Below are positions 8,501 to 15,229 of a stretch of 64,000 nt of DNA, piece by piece. The stretch lies in contig JAMJTW010000025.1 in assembly GCA_024281175.1 (NCBI GenBank), forward strand, positions 1 to 64,000. Reading direction: 5' to 3'. The stretch is from Candidatus Thiovulum imperiosus. GTDB lineage: Bacteria > Campylobacterota > Campylobacteria > Campylobacterales > Thiovulaceae. Below the pieces are notes generated by a model that ran no database searches, was not told the origin of the DNA, and saw nothing but the letters and a program-made list of their open reading frames with translations. The position numbers and the translations under genes were made by a program. Position 1 is the stretch's first letter; each line of letters opens with the position of its first letter.

Positions 8501-11353
8501 CTTGTCAATGGAGATGCGGGAATGCCTGTTTTTTCGGCAAGAAGTGAGAAAGACCCAATTGAAATAGAGTATCCAATTCGATACAACGAACCTGTAAGTA
8601 GATATCTGGAAAGTGAATATCCAACTTATCATGCTCCAATGGTTTCAGCAGGAACAGTTGGAAATGGAAAAATAGTGGCAATGAGTTCATACCTTTACGG
8701 TTCAATTCTTGTAAATCCTAGAAACTACTCAATAAACTTTAGAAATGGTAGTGATGAGGTAGTAGATAGCGAAGATATGGAAATCTTCTTTCACAACCTT
8801 TTTTCTTGGCTGTCTGGAGAGAGATATGAAAATGAAATCATCTCAATTGCTACAAATAAGAGATATACAACTTTCTGGTCAATTGGAGGTTGGAATTATA
8901 GTAGCGATGCACAAGATTTTGAACTTCATGAAAATTACAATGCAAACTTAGACCTCATCACAGACTTTGAAACTCTCGACCCTGAAACTCACCCAATTCT
9001 AATTTTGGAAGAGTTTGGAAGATATGGAAACAACAGTATTGTAGAGAGGTATCTGGAGCAGGAAGACTTGGAATATCTACTAACTTATCTCCGAAAAGGT
9101 GGTTCAGTTCTACTTCTTGAGTCTTTCCAATATCCAGATAATGAGCCAAAAACTATCATGGAAAAACTCTTGGAAAAGGCTGGACTTTATGTAATTAGAA
9201 ATAGAGCAAATGGGGTATCTTTCTTGCCAAAACATAATAAAGTTGGTGGAGTCCACGAATTTGATATGTGTGTTCAAGACTACTTCTCTCTTACAGATTT
9301 AGAGCGAAAACTTGGAATAACAACTTACGAAAATGTTCCTGAAGATATGGAAAGTTTGGTTTCAGGTATCATTGCTCACGGTGGAGAGTCTGGCTTAGAA
9401 GGAAAACTTGACGAAATTTTAAAAGGTCGAAAAAGAACTGTTTATAAAGTTGGAACAGAAGAGAACTCTACGATTTCGGATTGTACCGTTACAGTTGTAG
9501 ATGAAAACAATACAGAAAGGGAAGTAGAAGTTCAACTTGTAAAAGGTGATGGAATTCCTGGAGATGGCAATAACTGGTATAAGTCAGACTACTATGCAAA
9601 ATATCCAATCGACTTAGGTTTTGTTGAAGCTCAAGGTGATATGAGTGGAAAGATGAATGAACTTTTAGCTCATGAAGAGGGCGAAGAACTTTTAGGAGAT
9701 GCTCTTCTCGAACAGCAATATACAAATATGTATGCTCTTCTTATGAATGATGCAAATTTTAGTGGTGAGAAATTTGAGAATTTGAATTCACTCTTAGATT
9801 TATACAAAGAGCCAAACACCTCTAAAACAAATGAGTTTGGAGAGTTTTCCCCAAGTTTCGTTCTAAACTATCGAGAGAAGCCTGTAACTCGTATTATGTT
9901 GGAAAGAGCTTTCTACGACTCTCAACTTCTCTACGACCCAACAAGTTTCCCTGGAAAAGTGGTAGCAGGAGATACAGAAACGGCAACTATCTTCCTAAAA
10001 AAGATTTCAGAACACTCTCAATGGTATGCCCGAAATATGCAATCGACTGGACTTTTTGCACCTGCTCATGAGGAGGTAACAGTTACAGTTCCAGCTGGAG
10101 TCGATTTCACGAAGTTACAACTTCAAGTTGGAGTTGGAGACAATGTTTCTGGACTAATTAAACACGAACTAAAATTACGACGACCTCCAAGAATAGTGAA
10201 GAAATATAGTTTCTCAAGCAACACTTTAACTTTCAAACACCCTTACGGAGGACTCATTTTTATAACTTCTCATGATAGAAATCCAACTTCTGAAATGGCA
10301 ACTTTCACTTTTGAAAATGTTGAAAAAGCGATACTTTTCAAACTTGGAGAAACTACGGAAGTAGAGTGGGAAGAGATGAGAAATTTTAACTCTCCAAAAG
10401 CGGAACTCCAAACTAAACACTTTATTCTTACAGTGGCTAGAAAGAACCTTTCAGAATTAGAGTTCTCTGAAGTAGAAGATATAGCAAACGGTTATGATGA
10501 GGTAGTTGAAAATGCGTATGACTTTTACGGATACGATAGAAACTGCTCTGAAGATATTGTAAATTTCACAATCCACACACCTCCAACTTGTGAAACTCGA
10601 AAAGGGTATAGACATCGAGAAGTTTTTGACCCTCACATCTCAATTGGAGCTGGGCACTCTGGTTATCCAATCATGATAATGAATTGGAAACCAGACTCTA
10701 GAAAATTCCCTCAAAACCCTAGAAATAGCTGGTTACTCTGGCATGAACTTGGACACAATACAGCTAAAAAGTGGCTAACTCTACCGGGAGCTATTGAAGT
10801 TGCAAATAATGTTATGGCACTTTATCAGCAAAAGAAGTTTGGATTACCTCTTAGAACAAATTCTCGAATGTCAAACTCTGGAATTCTTGTTTCTAAGCCA
10901 CAATCCTACGGTGATGGTGGTGCTTTTGGAAGATTACTTATGTTTGCTCAAATTCCTCTCTGGGTTGAAGAGAACTATTTGGCAGAGTTCCAAACTAGAA
11001 ATACAAAATACTTTGAAGCTGATGGAACACCAAAATTTGATTTCCTTGATGGTTCTGCTTGGGACTTATATAAAATCATGCATCGAGAGAGTAGAGAAAG
11101 TGGAAACTCATGTTCTGGAGATAGCACTCTTACAAAAACTGAAAATTTTGGAGTCTGTATAAGCTCTATTTTAGGATTAGACCTTTCTAACTTTTTAGAA
11201 GAGTGGGAAGCTGGAACAGTTGGTGCTGGAAATGTTGATGGGATTTCAATCTACGATACTTCAGGCGGATTTGGACAAAATGGAAAAGATGCAATCTCTG
11301 ATATGTCTCTACCAACTCCAAACACTCCAATCCAAAACTATACAGGAAACTAA
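5543..11353 (+). CDS. SslE/AcfD-like M60 metalloprotease lipoprotein
   Basis: This is a 1936-residue exported protein. A lipoprotein signal ends LFLSC with the lipid-bearing Cys15. Residues 20-110 are a Ser/Glu/Pro acidic low-complexity stalk. The middle has several Ig-like beta domains (residues 200-620) and then segments resembling SslE/YghJ (for example GFTDENGTFYYEDG and FSIGMMELSE). The C-terminal peptidase M60 domain has HELGH at 1734-1738 and the downstream Glu in GAIEVANN (E1752), the M60 zinc signature. SslE/AcfD proteins are secreted through type II secretion and degrade mucin-like glycoproteins, so a surface role on glycoprotein or host/biofilm mucus is likely. The ribosome site aaggag lies 6 bp before the ATG. 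The gene has a second, 5'-truncated copy at 60680-64000. Confidence 0.9.
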   Translation: MKTLLFLIPLLFLSCSDSSSETPEQNSSLVSEEIESSESEVETSEEEESGEETPEEESSESEVETPEESFEVEEENSESEVETPEEEKSEEETPEEEKTEIPEEFVEEVLEVRNLGSIQVFENPKYEILSREAKRISILLPQNLRVLKSVGTQSVSRITLSIFYPDSSAYLEDLEFLETDGIWELELLNFPVIADSYRFAVSVFDDSNETIMSGELVTNLQSEIEIPLSFVEPKVVELSVLTDISLQVSDTNISLKFQVSNPSNDTNLSYEIFGDPLLFETTSGISANSGTISPAEISELELLIPNSFQKGTSYIYKFSLISGNGNLVSQFFEIYIPYERISPRVRLLFPTEPTGIEVEIGDSNITFLAHFDKNVSETNWSLENSSFTFQNSTSNPAVLDFNGSISDTVVLKVLDENGLVSITKYILNLNDEVAPEIPTVVFPNIVGATSTLVSVSGEPNTEILVDGVSSGEIPSSGTSEVEVSLSSEGNNTISISLQDRSGNIGDERNITIFRDTTPPERASFDFFTTNSISPNLIGEIPAGGSWVSVEVAGENYTPDTNGTHWNLEIPYLEEGYYDVNITGYDEFNNSSSKYIRNSFRVLYSAFLKNPKIEGVRYVSGSFEGNTNISGMFKYEDSVELFLGNFSLGSLPISYLEDGELDFLKVVNGSETQDSYLSRNTIRLLASFDADKDISNGILIDSATAEAFVLANPSIDLETNISENSDISDIFNDLAPHFGEHRGLISEEDASTLVSSLISGELVQISYTSEENIISILSGTLQSVEGPVEGVAFRSGSQSGFTDENGTFYYEDGKKVRFSIGMMELSETDAKATMTPYDMVESVSFDHPKPRNIASFLTMVDAISGDAKVSIDQAVRDAIDKYRSPVDLNLPDGAENLELNISASENEFLAQFDRFEIGYELMEEINVSRGVSLSRTLHSLSGSLEDLQALQVSANADKVLEKLYEGVSEFHIFQRYMSWTAIDAFTILVNGDAGMPVFSARSEKDPIEIEYPIRYNEPVSRYLESEYPTYHAPMVSAGTVGNGKIVAMSSYLYGSILVNPRNYSINFRNGSDEVVDSEDMEIFFHNLFSWLSGERYENEIISIATNKRYTTFWSIGGWNYSSDAQDFELHENYNANLDLITDFETLDPETHPILILEEFGRYGNNSIVERYLEQEDLEYLLTYLRKGGSVLLLESFQYPDNEPKTIMEKLLEKAGLYVIRNRANGVSFLPKHNKVGGVHEFDMCVQDYFSLTDLERKLGITTYENVPEDMESLVSGIIAHGGESGLEGKLDEILKGRKRTVYKVGTEENSTISDCTVTVVDENNTEREVEVQLVKGDGIPGDGNNWYKSDYYAKYPIDLGFVEAQGDMSGKMNELLAHEEGEELLGDALLEQQYTNMYALLMNDANFSGEKFENLNSLLDLYKEPNTSKTNEFGEFSPSFVLNYREKPVTRIMLERAFYDSQLLYDPTSFPGKVVAGDTETATIFLKKISEHSQWYARNMQSTGLFAPAHEEVTVTVPAGVDFTKLQLQVGVGDNVSGLIKHELKLRRPPRIVKKYSFSSNTLTFKHPYGGLIFITSHDRNPTSEMATFTFENVEKAILFKLGETTEVEWEEMRNFNSPKAELQTKHFILTVARKNLSELEFSEVEDIANGYDEVVENAYDFYGYDRNCSEDIVNFTIHTPPTCETRKGYRHREVFDPHISIGAGHSGYPIMIMNWKPDSRKFPQNPRNSWLLWHELGHNTAKKWLTLPGAIEVANNVMALYQQKKFGLPLRTNSRMSNSGILVSKPQSYGDGGAFGRLLMFAQIPLWVEENYLAEFQTRNTKYFEADGTPKFDFLDGSAWDLYKIMHRESRESGNSCSGDSTLTKTENFGVCISSILGLDLSNFLEEWEAGTVGAGNVDGISIYDTSGGFGQNGKDAISDMSLPTPNTPIQNYTGN
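5640..5845 (+). repeat. In-frame acidic repeat tract in the protease gene
   Basis: The DNA is built from imperfect copies of gagttccgaaagcgaagtgg and actcctgaagaggag. It encodes repeated SESEVETPEEE and SEEETPEEE units of the stalk next to the lipid anchor. Tandem copies of this kind change in number by slippage and would alter the distance of the enzyme from the membrane. This tract lies outside the duplicated arm. Confidence 0.8.
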
Positions 11354-11360
11354 GTTTCCT
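11344..11360 (+). terminator. Hairpin centred on the protease stop codon
   Basis: AGGAAAC and GTTTCCT pair around the stop codon TAA, which forms the loop. No T-run follows, so it is a weak terminator candidate or an mRNA 3'-end stabiliser. Its mirror copy is at 60673-60689. Confidence 0.35.
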
Positions 11361-11384
11361 ACTCTATTTAGCCAGTCCTAAAAA
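11361..11384 (+). repeat. Short dispersed repeat, solo copy
   Basis: The sequence actctatttagccagtccta closely matches one end of the 202-bp repeat at 21565-21766 (there actctatttggtcagtccct). It looks like a solitary end of the same small element. Its mirror copy is at 60649-60672. Confidence 0.45.
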
Positions 11385-11414
11385 GAAATCTTCGATAAAA
11401 TCTTTCAAAAATTT

Positions 11415-12512
11415 TTGGGATTTAATTTGTTTAGAGATATTTATCGAGGAAAAAAGGTTCTAATTACTGGACACACAGGTTTTAAAGGCTCTTGGCTAAC
11501 AACTTGGCTTTTAGATTTGGGTGCAAAAGTTGTAGGAATTTCAAAAGATATTCCTACAAAACCGTCTGCATTTGAAGTTTTAGGGCTTAAGAAAAAAATT
11601 ACTCACTATATTGCTGATATTCGAGATTTAGAAGAGATGAAAAGTATTTTCAAATTAGAAAGACCAGATTTTCTATTTCATTTAGCAGCACAGCCGATAG
11701 TATCTCTATCTTATGAAAATCCTCTTGAGACAATCTCCTCAAATATTATGGGAACAGCTAATATTTTAGAAACTCTTCGAATATTGAACTCTCCAATTAC
11801 AGCAATTATAATTACAAGTGATAAGGCTTACGACAATATTGAGCAAGTTTGGGGTTATAAAGAAGATGATAAAGTTGGAGGGAAAGATATTTACAGTGGT
11901 TCAAAAGGTGGTGCTGAAGTTGTCATAAACTCCTATTTTCACTCATTTTTTAAAAAATCTAAAAATATTCGTTTGGCAGTTGGTAGAGCTGGAAATGTAA
12001 TTGGTGGTGGAGATTGGGCAAGAGATAGAATTGTTGTTGATTGTGTTGAGGCGTGGAGTAGAGGAGATAGTGTAGAAATTCGAAGTCCAAAGGCTACTCG
12101 ACCTTGGCAACATGTTCTTGAGCCTCTTTCAGGATATCTAAATTTAGGTGCTGAACTACACTTCAGAGATGAGTTGCATGGTGAAGCATTCAATTTTGGA
12201 CCTCGAGCTGAACAGAACCATACTGTTTTAGAACTTCTTACAGACCTCTCAAAAGGGTGGGATATTGAAAATGCTTATGAAGTTACAGATAATATACCAT
12301 TTCATGAAGCTGGACTTTTGAAATTGAATTGTGATAAAGCCCTTTTCTATTTAAATTGGCAAAGCACAATGCTCTATGCAGATACCATAGAATTCACTCG
12401 AAGTTGGTATTTGGATTTCTATAAAGATAGAGATATTTTTGAAAAAACAGTTTCTCAAATTAAAGAGTATATAAGTCTCGCAAAAGAGAGAAACTTAGAG
12501 TGGAGTAGATAG
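11415..12512 (+). CDS. rfbG: CDP-glucose 4,6-dehydratase-like sugar epimerase
   Basis: This is a 365-residue short-chain dehydrogenase/reductase of the extended type. NAD binding is shown by TGHTGFKGSW near residue 19, followed by FHLAAQPIV and the catalytic YSGSK (YxxxK). The combination of TGHTGFKGSWL, SYENPLETISSN and RPWQHVLEPLSGYL is typical of CDP-glucose 4,6-dehydratase, which makes CDP-4-keto-6-deoxyglucose for dideoxysugars of surface polysaccharide. No other genes of that pathway are nearby. The start may be TTG at 11415 or the better placed TTG at 11427, with ggga about 7 bp before it. It overlaps the next gene by 1 bp. Confidence 0.82.
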   Translation: MGFNLFRDIYRGKKVLITGHTGFKGSWLTTWLLDLGAKVVGISKDIPTKPSAFEVLGLKKKITHYIADIRDLEEMKSIFKLERPDFLFHLAAQPIVSLSYENPLETISSNIMGTANILETLRILNSPITAIIITSDKAYDNIEQVWGYKEDDKVGGKDIYSGSKGGAEVVINSYFHSFFKKSKNIRLAVGRAGNVIGGGDWARDRIVVDCVEAWSRGDSVEIRSPKATRPWQHVLEPLSGYLNLGAELHFRDELHGEAFNFGPRAEQNHTVLELLTDLSKGWDIENAYEVTDNIPFHEAGLLKLNCDKALFYLNWQSTMLYADTIEFTRSWYLDFYKDRDIFEKTVSQIKEYISLAKERNLEWSR

Positions 12513-13813
12513 TGAAAAATAGCGAATTTGTAGATAGAGATTTAAAAACAGTTTGGCATCCATGTTCTCAGATGAAAGACCATGAATTTCTACCAATGAT
12601 ACCTATCAAAAGTGGAAAGGGAGTCTATCTTCAAGATTTTGAAGGGAATAGATATCTTGATGCAATAAGTTCTTGGTGGGTAAATCTTTTTGGACATAGT
12701 AACGAGTATATAAATAGCAAAGTTTCTGAACAGTTAGAGACCCTTGAACATGTTATTCTCGCTGGTTTTACACATGAAGGAGCTGTTCGACTTTCAGAAA
12801 GAATTTTAAAAATAGCACCTCAAGGTCTCTCAAAAGTGTTTTTTGCTGATAACGGCTCTTCTGGTGTAGAAGTAGCATTGAAAATGAGTTTTCACTATCA
12901 CAAAAATAGAGGAGAGACCCGCCCCTATTTCATCTCACTTAAAAATTCATATCATGGAGAGACTCTTGGAGCTTTAGCTGTTGGAGATGTTGAGTTGTAC
13001 AAAGATACTTATAGTGAAATGCTTATGAAAACTATACAAGTTCCTGTGCCAGAAGACCAGAAAGAGGAGTCAATTTGGGAGCCAATTCAGGAATTGGAAG
13101 TTCTTCTGGAAAAGCGGTCTCATGAGATTTCAGGCATTATTTTAGAACCTCTTGTTCAGTGTGCTGGTTCAATGCACATGTATCACTGGAGATATCTTAT
13201 AGAGGTGAAGAGAGTTACAGAGAAATTTGGAATTCACCTCATCGCCGATGAGGTAGCAACAGGATTTGGTAGAACTGGAAAGATGTTTGCTCTAAATCAT
13301 GCCGAAATCTCTCCAGATTTTATGATACTCTCAAAAGGATTGACTGGAGGATATCTTCCACTCTCTTTAGTTCTTACAACAGATAGAGTATATAGAGAGT
13401 TCTATTGCGATTACACTTTACAAAAATCATTTCTTCACTCTCATAGCTACACTGGAAATGCTCTCGCCTGTTCAGCCGCAAATGCAACTCTTGACATTTT
13501 TGAAAATGAAAATATCTTAAATTCCCTATCTGAAAAGATGAAATTTATGAAAAGAGAATTGGAGAAATTTCAGAAATTACCAAATGTGAAAGAGGTTCGA
13601 CAAACTGGAATGATTGGAGCTATCGAGTTACAAGGGTATAAGTGGGAAGATAGAATTGGACTAGAAGTTTACAAATATGGTTTGGAAAATGGTGTCTTAC
13701 TTCGACCTTTAGGACATATTGTCTATTTTATGCCCCCTCTCTCTATCACAATTCCTGAAATGGAAAAAATGATTTCCGTAGCATTTGGTGGAATTTCAAA
13801 ACTAATTCAATAG
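12512..13813 (+). CDS. bioA: Adenosylmethionine-8-amino-7-oxononanoate transaminase
   Basis: This 433-residue class III aminotransferase matches BioA: WHPCSQMKDHE at the N-terminus, YLDAISSWWVNLFGH, FADNGSSGVEVALKM, IADEVATGFGRTG and the PLP lysine in LSKGLTGGYLPLS (K275). It forms 7,8-diaminononanoate in biotin synthesis with S-adenosylmethionine as amino donor. The GTG start overlaps the previous stop codon by one base, so it is coupled to the sugar dehydratase, an unusual pairing. No other bio genes are in the window. Confidence 0.93.
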   Translation: MKNSEFVDRDLKTVWHPCSQMKDHEFLPMIPIKSGKGVYLQDFEGNRYLDAISSWWVNLFGHSNEYINSKVSEQLETLEHVILAGFTHEGAVRLSERILKIAPQGLSKVFFADNGSSGVEVALKMSFHYHKNRGETRPYFISLKNSYHGETLGALAVGDVELYKDTYSEMLMKTIQVPVPEDQKEESIWEPIQELEVLLEKRSHEISGIILEPLVQCAGSMHMYHWRYLIEVKRVTEKFGIHLIADEVATGFGRTGKMFALNHAEISPDFMILSKGLTGGYLPLSLVLTTDRVYREFYCDYTLQKSFLHSHSYTGNALACSAANATLDIFENENILNSLSEKMKFMKRELEKFQKLPNVKEVRQTGMIGAIELQGYKWEDRIGLEVYKYGLENGVLLRPLGHIVYFMPPLSITIPEMEKMISVAFGGISKLIQ

Positions 13814-13890
13814 ATTTCTTGAGTGACCTTTCCAGTCGAGGTCTCTCTACTAACTAAAAGTATTCTTATATATTTTAAATAACTGTTTTT

Positions 13891-13896
13891 TATAAT
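13891..13896 (+). promoter_or_regulatory. -10 element of the type XI secretion pair
   Basis: A perfect TATAAT 79 bp before the start codon at 13975, with an inverted repeat just downstream. Mirror at 58137-58142. Confidence 0.5.
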
Positions 13897-13911
13897 TCTG
13901 CTACTATTTTA

Positions 13912-13941
13912 TAGATACTTTCTTTGAAAAATAAGTATCTA
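13912..13941. promoter_or_regulatory. Inverted-repeat operator candidate
   Basis: TAGATACT and AGTATCTA form perfect 8-bp arms with a 14-bp AT-rich centre. The repeat sits 15 bp downstream of the -10 at 13891, where a bound repressor would block transcription of the secretion pair. It does not match the usual Fur box. Mirror at 58092-58121. Confidence 0.45.
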
Positions 13942-13974
13942 ATAAAATTAAACTTTTTATAAGGAGTAGTGTAA

Positions 13975-15228
13975 ATGATAAAAAAGATATACCTATTTCT
14001 ATTTCCAATTTTTCTATATGGAAACTTTTCAGAAGGTGTTCTCTATTTTCAAGATGGAAACTTCTCTAAATCTTATGAGATTTTTCAAAAACTATTTCGA
14101 GAAGATATGGAGAATCCGCAAGTTAGTTTCTATTTAGGTCGTTCTGCTTTTGAATTGGGATTTTATGATGAGTCAGCTATCGCTTTTCAGAGAGTCCTAA
14201 TTTTAGACCCAAACCATTTGAGAAGTGAACTGGAACTTGGAAGAATTTACCTCTTTTTAGGAAATTTTAAAGAGGCAAAAAGTAAATTGCAAAAGGTTTT
14301 GAGTTCGGAGATTCCAGACGAGGTTCGAAAAAATGTTGAGAAATTGTTAGTTGAAGTTAAAGAACAAAGAGACTACTTCACTCTGCTTTTCTCTGTTGAG
14401 AGCGGTTTTGAGACAAATATAAATTCATCTGCTGGAGATGAGAAGATTAGAGACTATCTCTCTGAAAAGTATGGTTTAAATAGAGATGGTTTTGAAGTTG
14501 AGGATAGAGAGGACTCAATTTTTCACAATGAAACTCTCTCTCTACAACACAAACACAATTTCAGAAACACCTATTTACAAACTTCTCTAAATCTTTTCAA
14601 TCAGAGCTATATTGAAAATAGCGATTACAACATCTTTTACAGTAGCATTGGAACTCTTTTAGGATTTCAGAACTTCCGTTTTCAGCTTTTGGCAGATAGA
14701 GTATTTTATGGAGAAGACCCACTTTTAAACTCCTATTTTGCAGAAGTAGAGTATCGAAAGAGTTTTGAGTCTTTCCAATTTGAAACATATCTGAAACATC
14801 GCTGGAAAGTTTACGAAGAGAGCGACCGAGATAGTACTCAAGATGATGGTGGAGTCTCACTTTTTAAGAGTTTTGGAAAAAATCTTTTTGGACTTAGTTA
14901 CAGCTACCTCATCGAAAATAGGAAATCTGGAGATTACAGATTTATAGATAAAGATGAACACTCTTTAAAATTTCTCTATAAAAGAAAACTTCCTTTTGGA
15001 ATTTATGGAGATTTACAGTTTTATAAAAGATTTATAGATTTTGATGATGAGGTAGATGGAGAGAGTAGAGAAGATATATATAGCTCTTTTCTAATTTCAT
15101 TCTCAAAAGAGATTTGGAGAGATTTCTCAGCAAACATCTCATATAACTACATTGAAAATAGTTCAAATTACACACCAGTTGAGTATGATAAAAGTATCTA
15201 CTCTTTTGGAATAAATTATAGGTATTAA
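13975..15228 (+). CDS. TPR/beta-barrel outer-membrane protein, Slam (DUF560)-like type XI secretion channel
   Basis: This 417-residue protein has a signal peptide (1-17) and then TPR-like repeats at about 20-130 (GVLYFQDGNFSKSYEIFQKL, YLGRSAFELGFYDESAIAFQ, LGRIYLFLGNFKEAKSKL). From about residue 145 alternating beta strands begin with SVESGFETNINSSA and end SNYTPVEYDKSIYSFGINYRY, closing with an aromatic as outer-membrane barrels do. This is the layout of Slam/DUF560 proteins, which move TbpB-like lipoproteins and soluble haem or metal-binding proteins across the outer membrane. The next gene starts 1 bp after the stop and has TbpB-like motifs, which strongly supports this reading. A generic TPR porin is the alternative. 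Confidence 0.72.
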   Translation: MIKKIYLFLFPIFLYGNFSEGVLYFQDGNFSKSYEIFQKLFREDMENPQVSFYLGRSAFELGFYDESAIAFQRVLILDPNHLRSELELGRIYLFLGNFKEAKSKLQKVLSSEIPDEVRKNVEKLLVEVKEQRDYFTLLFSVESGFETNINSSAGDEKIRDYLSEKYGLNRDGFEVEDREDSIFHNETLSLQHKHNFRNTYLQTSLNLFNQSYIENSDYNIFYSSIGTLLGFQNFRFQLLADRVFYGEDPLLNSYFAEVEYRKSFESFQFETYLKHRWKVYEESDRDSTQDDGGVSLFKSFGKNLFGLSYSYLIENRKSGDYRFIDKDEHSLKFLYKRKLPFGIYGDLQFYKRFIDFDDEVDGESREDIYSSFLISFSKEIWRDFSANISYNYIENSSNYTPVEYDKSIYSFGINYRY

Positions 15229-15229
15229 A

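Noticed and set aside
13825-13843. GACCT/AGGTC hairpin after bioA as a terminator
   Set aside because: The stem is only 5 bp with a 9-base loop and no T-run.
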